A stretch of 64,000 nt of DNA from an uncultured Pelagibacteraceae bacterium (GCA_902524345.1 CABZCX010000001.1:5001-69000); one strand, 5' to 3'; shown: positions 52,098 to 61,541, numbered from the stretch's first letter. Notes: generated by a model from the letters alone, not told the origin. Program-made: numbers and translations.

Positions 52098-52310
52098 TTA
52101 GTCTAGCTTTCTTAAATTACCAGCAGACGGGCCTTTAGGACCATCGATTAATTCGAATTCTAGCTTATCATTTTCAAATAACTTAGAAATTCCCGCTTCT
52201 TTTACAGCAGAAATGTGTACAAACACATCTTTTTCTTTATCATCTCTTTCAACAAAACCAAAACCTTTGGATGGATTAAACCATTTTACTTTACCTTGTA
52301 GCTTCGTCAT
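52098..52310 (-). CDS. Cold-shock family RNA/DNA-binding protein
   Basis: Single cold-shock domain of 70 residues. RNP1-like GKVKWFNPSKGFGFVER (5-21) and RNP2-like DVFVHISAV (29-37) are present, as is the GPSAGNL end. It binds single-stranded nucleic acid as an RNA chaperone. A mono-gene unit: tRNA-Phe lies 77 bases upstream and a strong terminator downstream. Confidence 0.97.
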   Translation of the reverse strand: MTKLQGKVKWFNPSKGFGFVERDDKEKDVFVHISAVKEAGISKLFENDKLEFELIDGPKGPSAGNLRKLD

Positions 52311-52387
52311 TTTTATTTTTCGTCCTATAGTTAATTATTATGATCTGAAGTTAGTTTGTTTTAAATTTATTTCAAGATGTAATCTTG

Positions 52388-52463
52388 TGGTGGGTCAGGG
52401 TGGAATCGAACCACCTCTTTCAGATTTTCAGTCTGACGTACGCACCAGCTATACCACCGACCC
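52388..52463 (-). tRNA. tRNA-Phe (anticodon GAA)
   Basis: 76-nt cloverleaf. Acceptor GGGTCGG with CTGACCC, discriminator A and encoded CCA. Anticodon stem TCAGA/TCTGA with loop CTGAAAA, anticodon GAA; T-loop TTCGATT. It lies between infA and csp. Confidence 0.95.
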
Positions 52464-52477
52464 TAGTAGAAAAAACT

Positions 52478-52696
52478 TTATTGCCCACGAAATATTATTC
52501 TTCCTCTCGTTAAATCATACCCAGACATCTCTACAGTAACCGCATCACCTTGAAGGACACGGATTCTGTTCTTCCTAAGTTTTCCTGCCGTATGACAGGT
52601 CACAGTATGCCCGTTCTGTAACAAAACACGAAATTGCGCATTCTTCAAAATCTCCGTAACGGTTCCTTTAAATTCCAGCAAATCTTGTTTTGACAA
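52478..52696 (-). CDS. infA: Translation initiation factor IF-1
   Basis: OB-fold factor that binds the A-site of the 30S subunit. 72 residues with [38 protein letters not shown] and [18 protein letters not shown], all close to the family consensus. Gene order hisD-infA-tRNA-Phe on the minus strand, one base after hisD. Confidence 0.97.
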   Translation of the reverse strand: MSKQDLLEFKGTVTEILKNAQFRVLLQNGHTVTCHTAGKLRKNRIRVLQGDAVTVEMSGYDLTRGRIIFRGQ

Positions 52697-52697
52697 T

Positions 52698-53975
52698 TTA
52701 TTTTTTCTCCATTCTTTTTTTAATAGACCTAGTATGACCTATTAAGCTTTCTATTTCGCTCAACAATATGCCATTTTTTCCAAGCTTAGCAACACCTTTT
52801 TTACTAAGTTCATTATAGCTTGTTTGAGTTATAAAATCTTTCACACCTAAACCTGAAGAAAATTTTGCTGATGAAATCGTTGGAAGTGAATGCTGAGTCG
52901 GCCCGTAATCACTCAAGGCCATGCTACTATAAGGTCCTATACAAACACTTCCTGCAATAAGGTTTTTATTTAAATATTTTTTAAAATTTCTGGACAAGAT
53001 CTCAATGTGCTCTGGTCCAATATGATTACAAATAGAAATAATTTTCCTATCATTTTTCACATGAATGATAGCACCATAGTTATCTAAACTTTTTCTTGCT
53101 ATCTTATTTCTGGGTAAATCCTTTAATTGATTTTTAATTGATAATTTAATCTTGCCTATAAATTTTTTATCTTTAGTTAAAAGAACTGCTAAGTTATCAC
53201 CGCTATGCTCAGATTGAGCTATCATACTTGAGGCCGCAATATCAGGTGATGTAAAAGAATCTCCTATTACTAAAATCTCGCTCGGACCATAATTAGCACT
53301 CTCTACCCCACATAATCCCTCAAGAAAAACTTTTTTTTTTGCCAAAGCCACCCATTTACTACCTGCCCCAACGATTTTGTTTACAGCCTTTACTTTTTTT
53401 GTTCCCATTGCTAATGCCATGATTGCCGAGGCACCGCCTAAACTATAATATTCTTTAATCCCAAGTTTTTTTGCTGCATAATAAACAGAGCCATTCAACT
53501 TACCATTTAGGCTTGGAGTACATAAAACTATTCTTTTTACTCCTGCAATGATAGCTGGTGTTGCTGACATGATTAAAGAGCTAGGCAAATTTCCTGGAAC
53601 ATAACACGCAGTGCTATTTATGGCCTTATTCTTATAATAAAACTTATTATTCAAATTATCTTTATAAAAAATATCTTTAGGTTTTTGCTTCAAATGCCAA
53701 TCTTTCACTCTTCTACAAGTATCATCGATTGCTTTTTTTATTTTTGGATTAATTAATTTTATAGCTTTTGATATATCTTTATCACTTGGGATAATTCTAG
53801 AATTTGCATTAAAACGTTTTTCATATTTAATTAAAGCATTATCTTTATTTTTTCGAACATCGTTTATTATCTTATCTACTATTTTTAAAGTAGATCTATC
53901 AACTACTTTTCTTCTTTCTAGAATTTTATCAAGTTCGTTATAAAAATTTTTTTTGCTACTATCTAGTATCTTCAT
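52698..53975 (-). CDS. hisD: Histidinol dehydrogenase
   Basis: Final two oxidations of histidine synthesis, NAD- and zinc-dependent. Family signature region [31 protein letters not shown] is present (catalytic Gln-Ser-Glu-His), as are [19 protein letters not shown] and GPTQHSLPT. 425 residues is normal. It overlaps the DUF2948 gene by 17 bases, as in many alphaproteobacteria where murA-DUF2948-hisD form a unit, separate from hisG-hisZ. Confidence 0.95.
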   Translation of the reverse strand: MKILDSSKKNFYNELDKILERRKVVDRSTLKIVDKIINDVRKNKDNALIKYEKRFNANSRIIPSDKDISKAIKLINPKIKKAIDDTCRRVKDWHLKQKPKDIFYKDNLNNKFYYKNKAINSTACYVPGNLPSSLIMSATPAIIAGVKRIVLCTPSLNGKLNGSVYYAAKKLGIKEYYSLGGASAIMALAMGTKKVKAVNKIVGAGSKWVALAKKKVFLEGLCGVESANYGPSEILVIGDSFTSPDIAASSMIAQSEHSGDNLAVLLTKDKKFIGKIKLSIKNQLKDLPRNKIARKSLDNYGAIIHVKNDRKIISICNHIGPEHIEILSRNFKKYLNKNLIAGSVCIGPYSSMALSDYGPTQHSLPTISSAKFSSGLGVKDFITQTSYNELSKKGVAKLGKNGILLSEIESLIGHTRSIKKRMEKK

Positions 53976-54375
53976 TATTTTTTATTTCTGTTTGATCTTC
54001 TAGTGTAACATCAATTGTCTCAGTACTTAAAGCTATATGTGCATTATTCTTAAAAATCAAATTAATTTCAAAATTTTCTTTATTCTTTAAATAATCTATT
54101 GCAATTAATTCCAAAATTAAATTTTGATTTTTTTGATCAATATTTTTTGATTTTACTTTTGAGACAAAGTCAACCCGGCAGATTGAGTTGATTTCTTCAC
54201 TATTTTTCTCCTCTTCAATCTTGGATCTTTTAACTGATAAAAGGAAAATTTTGTTTGAGGGTAAATATTTCATATCTGACACTTTGACTTTAGAAGAGTT
54301 AAGTAACGCTGAAATCATCGCAAGACCTTGTTGATCATTGGCTATAATTTTTTTTTGATATTTTTTATCATTCAT
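53959..54375 (-). CDS. DUF2948 family protein
   Basis: Alphaproteobacterial protein of unknown function, 138 residues. Recognised by the early motif NDQQGLAMISALLNSSKVKVSDMKYLP and by its fixed location between murA and hisD. The rest is beta-rich with ICRVDFVSKVKS and a C-terminal INLIFKNNAHIALSTETIDVTLED-type end. Coupled to both neighbours (shared base with murA, 17-base overlap with hisD). Confidence 0.85.
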   Translation of the reverse strand: MNDKKYQKKIIANDQQGLAMISALLNSSKVKVSDMKYLPSNKIFLLSVKRSKIEEEKNSEEINSICRVDFVSKVKSKNIDQKNQNLILELIAIDYLKNKENFEINLIFKNNAHIALSTETIDVTLEDQTEIKNNEDTR

Positions 54376-55634
54376 TATTTTTTTCGTCTTATTTGAACAC
54401 CAATATTTCTTAATTTACTCTCCAAGTTTTCATATCCTCTATCTAAATGATAAATTCTATTTATTGTAGATTTACCCTCTGAAATCATTGCTGCCAAAAC
54501 TAGTGCAACCGAAGCTCTTAAATCACTAGACATTAACTCTGCTCCAACAAATTTTGTATTGCCTTTAATCATCGCTTTATTTTTTTTTATTTGTATATTT
54601 GCTCCAAGTCTTTGAAGTTCCCCAACATGAAGGAACCTATTTTCAAAAATATTTTCAGTAATAGTGCTTTTTCCGTTAGCTTTACACATCAAAACCATTA
54701 ATTGTGATTGCATATCCGTAGCTACACCTGGCCATTCCTGAGTTTTTATATTTTTAATCGGTTTTATTTTTTCAGGTCCACTTATAAAAATTTTGTTATT
54801 CCCCTCCTTTATTTTTGCTCCAGCTTTTTTTAATAATTCAAGTTCTGTTTTAATAACTTTAGGATCAAAATTTTTTATCTCAAGATTTCCCTTAGCCAAT
54901 GTTGCAGCTACACTAAAAGTTCCCGCTTCTATTCGATCGGACATCACTGAATACCTCGTTTCAGATAGAGAATTTACTCCTTCAATTGTGCAAGTTCTTC
55001 CGGACCATTTAATATTTGCTCCAGCTTTATTTAAAAATTTAGTCAAGTCTAAAACCTCAGGTTCAAGTGCTGTAAGTTTGAGTATCGTAGTTCCTTTAGC
55101 CAAGCACGCGCCAAGGATTGCGTTAATTGAGGCTCCAACACTTATTTTTGGAAACTTTATAATGTTACCTTTCAGTCTTCCTTTAGAATGAGCTAAAATG
55201 TAACCATTTTTAATACTAAAGTTCATTCCTAATTTTTTTAATGCAGCTAAATGGTAGTTAACTGGTCTAGTACCAATTAGACATCCACCAGGCATTGATA
55301 TTTTAGCTTTATTAAATTTTGAAATTAATGGACCTAGAACTAATATTGAACCTCTCATCGTTTTTACGAGTGAATAACTTGCAAAAGTTCTCATATTTTT
55401 ATGATTAAGAATTTTTGCAGTTTTTTTATCTTTAGATAAAACTATTTTTGAACCAAGTGACCTTAATAAATTAAGCATAGTATTTATGTCTCTTACCCTA
55501 GGTAAATTTTTAATTATTACTGGTTTGTCAAATAATAAAGTGGCAGCAAGAATTGGTAGAGAAGCATTTTTTGAACCTGAAATTTTAACTTTACCCTTGA
55601 TTTTACAAGGACCATTGATCAAAAATTTATCCAT
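54375..55634 (-). CDS. murA: UDP-N-acetylglucosamine 1-carboxyvinyltransferase
   Basis: Commits UDP-GlcNAc to murein synthesis by enolpyruvyl transfer from PEP. Catalytic Cys is in MPGGCLIGTRPVNYHL, which also implies normal fosfomycin sensitivity chemistry. SGSKNASLPILAA at 19-31 and WPGVATDMQSQLM are further signatures. 419 residues is standard. First in murA-DUF2948-hisD. Confidence 0.96.
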   Translation of the reverse strand: MDKFLINGPCKIKGKVKISGSKNASLPILAATLLFDKPVIIKNLPRVRDINTMLNLLRSLGSKIVLSKDKKTAKILNHKNMRTFASYSLVKTMRGSILVLGPLISKFNKAKISMPGGCLIGTRPVNYHLAALKKLGMNFSIKNGYILAHSKGRLKGNIIKFPKISVGASINAILGACLAKGTTILKLTALEPEVLDLTKFLNKAGANIKWSGRTCTIEGVNSLSETRYSVMSDRIEAGTFSVAATLAKGNLEIKNFDPKVIKTELELLKKAGAKIKEGNNKIFISGPEKIKPIKNIKTQEWPGVATDMQSQLMVLMCKANGKSTITENIFENRFLHVGELQRLGANIQIKKNKAMIKGNTKFVGAELMSSDLRASVALVLAAMISEGKSTINRIYHLDRGYENLESKLRNIGVQIRRKK

Positions 55635-55639
55635 TTAAC

Positions 55640-56191
55640 TTATTTTGACTTTGCTAAAGTTATGCCTGTTTGATTTTGATATTTTCCATTTCTATCAGCA
55701 TAAGAGACTTCTGGTGGTTCTCCTTGAAAAAAAAGAATTTGTGCAGCACCACTATTTGCATAAAGTCTAATGCTATTCGAAGTGTGATTTGAGAATTCTA
55801 AAACCAAAACTCCTTCCCATCCGGCCTCCAGTACTGTTGGTGGCACACCTAAACCACACCTTGCATAAGTTGATTTTGCTGTGACAAGACCCGTAACGTT
55901 TCTGGGCATTTTGAAGTATTCGAGACTTGCAGCGAGCGCAAAACTGTTGGGTGGGATTAAAATAGATTCTTCATTTTTAATTGTAATAAAATTGTCCTCA
56001 CTAAAATTTTTTGGGTCAGCCGTAGCCCCTTTAATATTGGTGAATATTTTAAATTCAGACCCACAACGTAAATCATAACCATAAGAATTAATACCATGAC
56101 TAATGCCCTTTGCAATACTCTCACCAACAAATGGACTAATCATTTCATGCTCTTGAGCTAATCTTTTTATTTGCTTATCATTTAGTATCAT
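55640..56191 (-). CDS. dcd: dCTP deaminase
   Basis: Makes dUTP from dCTP as a source of dTMP. The trimer-forming dUTPase-like fold shows GYDLRCGSEFKIF, TAKSTYARCGLGVPPTVLEAGWEG and LVLEFSNHT. 183 residues. The start ATG at 56191 overlaps a small basic gene (56178-56300) by 14 bases. It is five bases upstream of murA on the same strand. Confidence 0.95.
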   Translation of the reverse strand: MILNDKQIKRLAQEHEMISPFVGESIAKGISHGINSYGYDLRCGSEFKIFTNIKGATADPKNFSEDNFITIKNEESILIPPNSFALAASLEYFKMPRNVTGLVTAKSTYARCGLGVPPTVLEAGWEGVLVLEFSNHTSNSIRLYANSGAAQILFFQGEPPEVSYADRNGKYQNQTGITLAKSK

Positions 56192-56300
56192 TTTTTTTTT
56201 TTATTTTCTTTTGGAAAATTTTTCTTTTTTTTAAATTGCCACGTAGTGCTATAGCCTCTCTATTTTTTCTTTCTTTTATTTTATCAATTTTTTCTTTCAC
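56178..56300 (-). CDS. Small basic protein (40 aa) between a conserved gene and dcd
   Basis: A 40-residue frame with a GTG start at 56300 that overlaps the stop of the preceding gene (GTGA), and a stop inside the dcd start region. The product is very basic: it begins VKEKIDKIKERKNREAIA and continues ALRGNLKKRKIFQKKIKKK. The pattern ALRxNLxxRK resembles short conserved proteins found in many alphaproteobacteria. Overlaps at both ends and this pattern argue that it is a real gene in the operon. Function unknown. Confidence 0.6.
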   Translation of the reverse strand: MKEKIDKIKERKNREAIALRGNLKKRKIFQKKIKKKNDTK

Positions 56301-56584
56301 TCTTTGTTAGGATTTGTAAGAAAATCTAGAGTTATTGGTTTAGAGGCATCTAAAACTTTGTCTTTATTATCATCTTTTTTAGGGCCTTGTTTTGCTAATC
56401 TTTTAGCTTTTTTTTCAGCAAGCTTTTTCTCTCTTTTAGCTTGCTTTTCCATAAGCTTTGCGCTCTTAGTGGACTTATAATCATAGTGTATCCCGCAACG
56501 CCATGTAGGCCCATTATAATGATAGTATTCTTCTTCGAGAACATTATTATCTTTATCGAGAATTAATTTTGTATAAATTTTCAT
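56297..56584 (-). CDS. Conserved-type small protein (95 aa), unknown function
   Basis: Start at 56584 (MKIYTKLILDKDNNVLEEEYYHY) rather than six codons upstream. The first 40 residues look like a compact beta domain (TKLILD...YNGPTWRCGIHYDY); the middle is a long Lys/Ala-rich helix (AKLMEKQAKREKKLAEKKAK), and the end ITLDFLTNPNKE. No named family assigned. It is coupled to the small basic gene and dcd. Confidence 0.7.
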   Translation of the reverse strand: MKIYTKLILDKDNNVLEEEYYHYNGPTWRCGIHYDYKSTKSAKLMEKQAKREKKLAEKKAKRLAKQGPKKDDNKDKVLDASKPITLDFLTNPNKE

Positions 56585-56664
56585 TGTTCTTAGTATTTGC
56601 AAATTATTTATAAACTAATAAATTAATATGGCAATAATAAGCACACTTTATTGATAGTTAAATT

Positions 56665-56740
56665 GCCCCTTTAACTCAGGTAGTAGAGTATTTCCATGGT
56701 AAGGAAAAAGTCGTCCGTGCAAGTCGGGCAAGGGGCACCA
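56665..56740 (+). tRNA. tRNA-Thr (anticodon GGU) with unusual T-loop
   Basis: 76 nt. Acceptor GCCCCTT with AAGGGGC, discriminator A, encoded CCA. D-stem ACTC/GAGT, anticodon stem TTTCC/GGAAA, loop ATGGTAA with anticodon GGT. T-stem GTCCG/CGGGC closes the loop TGCAAGT, so position 55, nearly always T (pseudouridine), is G, while T54, C56 and A58 are kept. All stems are intact. Confidence 0.9.
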
Positions 56741-57463
56741 CTAATTTTTATAAAACGATTTTCTTAAAAAAATTGTTATTAATACCAAGCTAAGAAAGGC
56801 TAATATTGGAATATATATTTCTGGTGAAAAAATTACTTCTGTGATTTTAGGTAATTCTGAATTTTGATCTATTATTTTTTCTAAACCACTTCCTATAGAA
56901 ACTGCTAAAAAAATTTGAGGTACAATGCCTATCAAAGATGCAAAGAAAAAATTTATTGTTTTGACATTAAAAATTGTGGGTAAGATACAACTAAGTTGCC
57001 AGGGTATACCTCCTATAAATCTATAGATCAACAAATAATAAAATTCTGAGTTTTTAAATCTTCTTTCAAGATTTTCATACTTATTTAAGAATTTTTCCCT
57101 AATTAAATCCTTGAGAAAATAATTTCCAAACATATACAAAAAAGTTGCACCCACACTTAAACCAATCACTACGATAATGGTACCCAACCATTTTCCAAAC
57201 ATAAAACCTCCTAGTAAGGCAATTGGCGAACCAAATCCGAGAAATGGGAACACCCATAAAATTGTAAAAATCAAAAAAATTATGGATACCAAAAATAAAT
57301 TAGAATTTTTTAGCTCTTGGAAATATAATCTATTATCTCTAATAAAATCATAAGAAGTTATTTCGTCAATACTAAATTTTGAAAAAAACATTAATAAAAA
57401 GAAAGTCACTAAAGTCAGGTAACATAATCCTATTATTATTTTAGTTTTTTTAGCTTTTTCCAT
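56741..57463 (-). CDS. TVP38/TMEM64 (VTT-domain) membrane protein
   Basis: Inner-membrane protein of the TVP38/DedA-related superfamily, 240 residues, with about six hydrophobic segments (6-26, 56-78, 80-115, 145-165, 170-195, 212-232). The core signatures FLGFGSPIALLGGFMFGKWLG and YRFIGGIPWQLSCILPTIFNV are typical. Members are linked to lipid or membrane homeostasis; the substrate is unknown. It abuts tRNA-Thr and is divergent from rpmH. Confidence 0.85.
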   Translation of the reverse strand: MEKAKKTKIIIGLCYLTLVTFFLLMFFSKFSIDEITSYDFIRDNRLYFQELKNSNLFLVSIIFLIFTILWVFPFLGFGSPIALLGGFMFGKWLGTIIVVIGLSVGATFLYMFGNYFLKDLIREKFLNKYENLERRFKNSEFYYLLIYRFIGGIPWQLSCILPTIFNVKTINFFFASLIGIVPQIFLAVSIGSGLEKIIDQNSELPKITEVIFSPEIYIPILAFLSLVLITIFLRKSFYKN

Positions 57464-57554
57464 TATTGTTCATCGTATTCATAAATCTTATATTTGCTAT
57501 TTATATATTTAATTATTATAAAGAGCGAAATTTTACGTATATTTAAATAGATTT

Positions 57555-57716
57555 ATGAAAAGAACATATCAACCCTCTCGTATAAAAAGAAGTCGTACAC
57601 ACGGTTTCCGTTCAAAAATGAAAACCAAAGGTGGAAGAAAACTTTTGAAAAGAAGGAGAGCTAGAGGCAGAAAGAATTTAACAGTATCTTCTACTGTAAA
57701 AAGAAAAAGAAAATAA
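57555..57716 (+). CDS. rpmH: 50S ribosomal protein L34
   Basis: 53 residues beginning [20 protein letters not shown], then [19 protein letters not shown], the complete L34 pattern. It has about 9 extra C-terminal residues ([12 protein letters not shown] region) compared with the common 44. First gene of the classical rpmH-rnpA-yidD-yidC cluster. Confidence 0.97.
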   Translation: MKRTYQPSRIKRSRTHGFRSKMKTKGGRKLLKRRRARGRKNLTVSSTVKRKRK

Positions 57717-57725
57717 GTTAATTCA

Positions 57726-58067
57726 ATGAAAAGCAAAATAGTTGCTCTTTCAAAAAATGAAGAATTTAAATCATTACTAAAAAAGAAAAAGATATCTAAT
57801 AAATTTGTTACTATTTTTTTTGGTCATTTAGTTAAAAAAGATAATAAAAAATTAAATATTTCATTTGTTACAAAAAAAAAATTAGGAAATGCTGTGAATA
57901 GAAATAAAATAAAGAGAAGATTAAGAAATATTATGGATGATGCAGTCAAAAAGATATCCTTAAAATATGATTATTCATATCTTGTTATTGCTAAGCCAAC
58001 TATGTTACATAATGATTTTAAAATAATAAAAAATACCTTATTTCAGGATTTTGAAAGAATAAAATAA
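57726..58067 (+). CDS. rnpA: Ribonuclease P protein component
   Basis: Protein cofactor of RNase P, which removes tRNA 5' leaders. The RNR motif is in LGNAVNRNKIKRRLRNIM, and LNISFVTKKK forms the central strand. 113 residues. It follows rpmH by 9 bases and overlaps yidD by one base, in the usual order. Confidence 0.95.
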   Translation: MKSKIVALSKNEEFKSLLKKKKISNKFVTIFFGHLVKKDNKKLNISFVTKKKLGNAVNRNKIKRRLRNIMDDAVKKISLKYDYSYLVIAKPTMLHNDFKIIKNTLFQDFERIK

Positions 58068-58303
58068 TGAATATTTTAACTGAAACATTAATACAAATTA
58101 TCAAGGGATATAAATTTCTTATAAGCCCATTCCTTGGTAATAATTGTAGATATTTTCCAAACTGCTCAGATTACAGCATTGAAGCGCTGAGAACTTTTGG
58201 TTTTTTCAAAGGTTTATTCATGATTATTAAAAGAGTTTTATCATGCCATCCATTTAAAGAGGGTGGAATTGATCCAGTAAAAAAAGAAATGGGAAAAAAA
58301 TAA
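58067..58303 (+). CDS. yidD: Membrane protein insertion efficiency factor YidD
   Basis: Small protein that assists YidC-dependent insertion. Pattern: LIQIIKGYKFLISPFLGNNCRYFPNCSDYS with the conserved cysteines, then EALRTFGFFKGLFMIIKRVLSCHPF and GGIDPV. 78 residues. It shares its end with the start of yidC (one base). Confidence 0.96.
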   Translation: MNILTETLIQIIKGYKFLISPFLGNNCRYFPNCSDYSIEALRTFGFFKGLFMIIKRVLSCHPFKEGGIDPVKKEMGKK

Positions 58304-59982
58304 TGGACTCCAAAAATGTCATTGCTGCTATCGCGCTATCTTCTGCGGTTATTGTTTTATGGTCTTTATTTTTTATCCCAGAACAGCAGACTATAAATCA
58401 AGATCTTGTAAAAAAAGAAAAAATTGAGAAAAATACAGACACCCCATCGTTAGATCAAAAAGAGAAGGTAGTCGCATTATCGAGAGATGACGCATTAATT
58501 CAAAATGAGAGAATTGAATTTGAAAACGACAATGTTATTGGATCAATATCGTTAAAGGGTGCAACGATAGATGACTTAACTTTCAAAAACTACAAAGTAA
58601 ATTTGGATGAGGAAAAAAAAGTAACCTTGTTAGGACCAAGAAACATAACAGAAGGATATCTTATTGAGAGTGGCTTTGTAACATCTGATAAAAATGTTGA
58701 AATTCCAAACTCAAATACAATTTGGTCGTTTGATGGTAATGATAAATTGACTATTAAATCTCCTATTAGACTATACTGGACAAACGAACAAGGTTTAAGA
58801 TTCGAAAAGGAAATATCCATAGATGATAAATATCTTTTTACAATAAAACAAAAAATAATTAATCAAAGTGATAAAAAATATGACTTTTATTCTTATGGTC
58901 AGATAATAAGAAATGAAATTCCAGATATTATTGATTTTTTAATACTTCACGAAGGTTTAATCGCAACCTTAGATGACGAGTTATTTGAGGAAGATTATGA
59001 TGATATTCAAGAAAAAAAGTTTTCTAAAGTAGCTAAAAAGGGTTGGTTGGGAATAAGTGATAAATATTGGATCACATCATTAATTCCTCCAAAAAATAAA
59101 GAATTTAAAACAACGTTTGATTATAAAAATAAATTTAGAGCAAACTTTATAGCCACAGAACCATTAGCTTTAAATGAAAACAGCTTTGTAGAGGAAGAAT
59201 TAAAAGTAATTGTTGCGGCTAAAAGAGTAGATGTAATTGATGGTTACGCGGAGTCATTAAATATAGAAAAATTCGATCTTGTAATAGATTGGGGTTTTTT
59301 ATACTTTATAACAAAACCTCTTTTTTATGGGATAGATTATTTTTTCAAACTACTAGGAAATTATGGTTTAGCAATTATCGCAATAACTATTTGTATCAGA
59401 CTGGTTTTTTTCCCACTAGCCAACTTTTCATTCAGAAGTATGGCTAAAATGAAAGCTCTACAGCCAGAAATGGTTCGACTAAAAGAACTTCATAAAGATG
59501 ATAAAATGAAACTGCAACAATCAATGATGGCATTGTACAAGAAAGAAAAAGTTAATCCAATGTCTGGGTGTTTGCCAATTCTTGTCCAAATTCCAGTTTT
59601 TTTTGCTTTATATAAAGTTCTGTTTGTAACAATTGAAATGAGACAAATGCCATTCTATGGGTGGATCCATGATTTAAGTGAGAGAGATCCTACAAGCATA
59701 TTTAATATTTTTGGTTTATTACCTTATGATGTTCCAAGTTTCTTAGTAATTGGAGCCTGGCCAGTAGCAATGGGAGTTTCGATGTGGGTGCAACAAAAAT
59801 TAAATCCCGCACCTACTGATCCAATGCAGGCTAAAATTTTTGCTTTCTTCCCGCTTTTCTTAACTGTAATACTCGCACCATTTCCAAGTGGATTAGTTAT
59901 TTACTGGACCGTTAATAATATTTTAACAATGGCTCAGCAAGTGTTCATCATGAGAAGAACCACGGTAAAAACGGTAACCTAA
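58303..59982 (+). CDS. yidC: Membrane protein insertase YidC
   Basis: Inserts and folds inner-membrane proteins. One N-terminal membrane segment (5-25), a large periplasmic beta domain (about 60-330), then the conserved five-helix core (about 340-550) with FPLANFSFRSMAKMKALQPEM and the QIPVFFALYKVLFVTIEMR segment. 559 residues matches the Gram-negative form. Last gene of the rpmH cluster. The GTPase engB, often found next in alphaproteobacteria, is absent here; argB follows after 22 bases. Confidence 0.96.
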   Translation: MDSKNVIAAIALSSAVIVLWSLFFIPEQQTINQDLVKKEKIEKNTDTPSLDQKEKVVALSRDDALIQNERIEFENDNVIGSISLKGATIDDLTFKNYKVNLDEEKKVTLLGPRNITEGYLIESGFVTSDKNVEIPNSNTIWSFDGNDKLTIKSPIRLYWTNEQGLRFEKEISIDDKYLFTIKQKIINQSDKKYDFYSYGQIIRNEIPDIIDFLILHEGLIATLDDELFEEDYDDIQEKKFSKVAKKGWLGISDKYWITSLIPPKNKEFKTTFDYKNKFRANFIATEPLALNENSFVEEELKVIVAAKRVDVIDGYAESLNIEKFDLVIDWGFLYFITKPLFYGIDYFFKLLGNYGLAIIAITICIRLVFFPLANFSFRSMAKMKALQPEMVRLKELHKDDKMKLQQSMMALYKKEKVNPMSGCLPILVQIPVFFALYKVLFVTIEMRQMPFYGWIHDLSERDPTSIFNIFGLLPYDVPSFLVIGAWPVAMGVSMWVQQKLNPAPTDPMQAKIFAFFPLFLTVILAPFPSGLVIYWTVNNILTMAQQVFIMRRTTVKTVT

Positions 59983-60004
59983 TTTTTTTTTAAAAAATAA
60001 ATCA

Positions 60005-60853
60005 ATGGACATAAAAAAAATTCTTCCTGAAAACGGACCCCCAATAAACGAGGTTAATAAATACATAGAAAAATATAAAAATGACTTGATTGTCATTAAA
60101 TATGGAGGAAATGTTTTAATTGATAGAAATATCTTTGATAATTTTATTACTGATTTAAGTATCTTAAATAAATTAGGTCTTTCAGTTATTGTAGTTCATG
60201 GTGGAGGTCCAAGAATCAAGAGAGAATTAGATAAATCTAATATTCAATCAAAATTTATAAGAGGGTTAAGAGTCACTGATGAGCAAATTATAAACATTGT
60301 TGAGACAGTCTTAATAGATTTTAACAATGATATTGTAAGCTCTTTGAACAAAAAAAATACAAAAGCGGTCTCCATTCACACTAAAAAAGATAATATTATT
60401 GAGGTCGTACCAGAGGCAAAAGAACTAGGTTTTGTTGGTCTGCCAAATAAGATTAATAACGATATTTTATTGGATATAATTCGACAAAATAAAATACCGA
60501 TTATTTCACCACTAGGCTTAGATAAGAACAATCAAACACATAATATTAATGGTGATACTGCGGCAATGGCTGTAGCCAAATCTGTCAAATCAAGGAGATT
60601 ACTATTGATGACAAATGTTGATGGTGTTTTAAATAAAGAAAAAAAACTTATAGATGAAATATCCTCATCCGAAATATTAGAGATGGTAAAAGATGAGACA
60701 ATAACTGAAGGGATGATACCTAAAATAAATGCTTGTCTAGATGCTGTTAATAATGGAGTTACAGCAGCAGGTATAATTAATGGTACAAAACAGCATTCTT
60801 GTTTATGGGAAATTTTCTCAGACAAGGGATCAGGTACATTAATAAGAAAATGA
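60005..60853 (+). CDS. argB: Acetylglutamate kinase
   Basis: Second step of arginine synthesis. KYGGNVLID, VVHGGGPRI, and ATP-site NVDGVLNKEKKLIDE with the GMIPKINACLDAV segment are clear. 282 residues. The N-terminal helix (EVNKYIEKYKNDLIV) is of the arginine-sensitive, hexameric type, so feedback by arginine is likely. Its stop overlaps the next gene's ATG by four bases. Confidence 0.95.
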   Translation: MDIKKILPENGPPINEVNKYIEKYKNDLIVIKYGGNVLIDRNIFDNFITDLSILNKLGLSVIVVHGGGPRIKRELDKSNIQSKFIRGLRVTDEQIINIVETVLIDFNNDIVSSLNKKNTKAVSIHTKKDNIIEVVPEAKELGFVGLPNKINNDILLDIIRQNKIPIISPLGLDKNNQTHNINGDTAAMAVAKSVKSRRLLLMTNVDGVLNKEKKLIDEISSSEILEMVKDETITEGMIPKINACLDAVNNGVTAAGIINGTKQHSCLWEIFSDKGSGTLIRK

Positions 60854-61539
60854 ACTTAAAAGAAAAAAAATATTTGCTACTTGATCTTGATGGTGTTTGT
60901 TATGGAAAGCATAATAACTACTCTTTAGAGCGTGTATTTGGTCAAGTTTCAAAAAGGATGACTCAATTTATATCTGAAAAACTTAAAATTGATAAAGATA
61001 AAGCTAAGGAATTACAAACAAATTATTTCTATAAATATAATACATCATTAAGAGGATTAATGGTCCATGATGGAATATCACCAGATGAATTTTTATCTTA
61101 TGTCCATGAAATTGATTTATCATTTATGAAAGAAGATAAAATTATGAGAAATGAGCTTAAACAATTAGATATGGAAAAATTTATCTTCACCAATGGTAGT
61201 GCTGAACATGCTGCTAATGTTTTAACTCACTTGGGTGTGTATGATTTGTTTGGAAGAGATAAGGTTTTTGATATTAAAGATGCTGGTTATGTACCTAAAC
61301 CAGAAGCAGAAACCTTCGACTTAATGGTAAAAAAATTTGGTATAAATCCAAAAGAGACTATTTACATTGAAGATATAGCTAAAAATTTAAGTATAGGTCA
61401 CGAACGAGGTTGTACAACCGTTTGGTTAATTAATAACGAGCATTTTGGAAAAATGGATGCAGACAAAGATTTTATTTCACACAAAATTGAAAATCTGTCT
61501 TTATTTCTAAAAGAAATAAGGCTATTAAAAAGTAATTAA
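60850..61539 (+). CDS. HAD-family pyrimidine 5'-nucleotidase-like phosphatase
   Basis: Haloacid dehalogenase phosphatase of the Sdt1/pyrimidine-5'-nucleotidase subfamily. Motif I is [10 protein letters not shown] (nucleophile and acid Asp), motif II FTNGS, motif III Lys in [10 protein letters not shown], and motif [10 protein letters not shown]. 229 residues from ATG 60850, chosen for the ATGA overlap with argB. Natural substrate unknown, probably a nucleotide or phosphosugar. The position between argB and dapD is common in alphaproteobacteria. Confidence 0.88.
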   Translation: MNLKEKKYLLLDLDGVCYGKHNNYSLERVFGQVSKRMTQFISEKLKIDKDKAKELQTNYFYKYNTSLRGLMVHDGISPDEFLSYVHEIDLSFMKEDKIMRNELKQLDMEKFIFTNGSAEHAANVLTHLGVYDLFGRDKVFDIKDAGYVPKPEAETFDLMVKKFGINPKETIYIEDIAKNLSIGHERGCTTVWLINNEHFGKMDADKDFISHKIENLSLFLKEIRLLKSN

Positions 61540-61541
61540 TT

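Noticed and set aside
56665-56740. tRNA-Thr as a pseudogene
   Set aside because: Despite G55, all four stems are fully paired, the anticodon loop is normal and CCA is encoded, so a functional tRNA is more likely.
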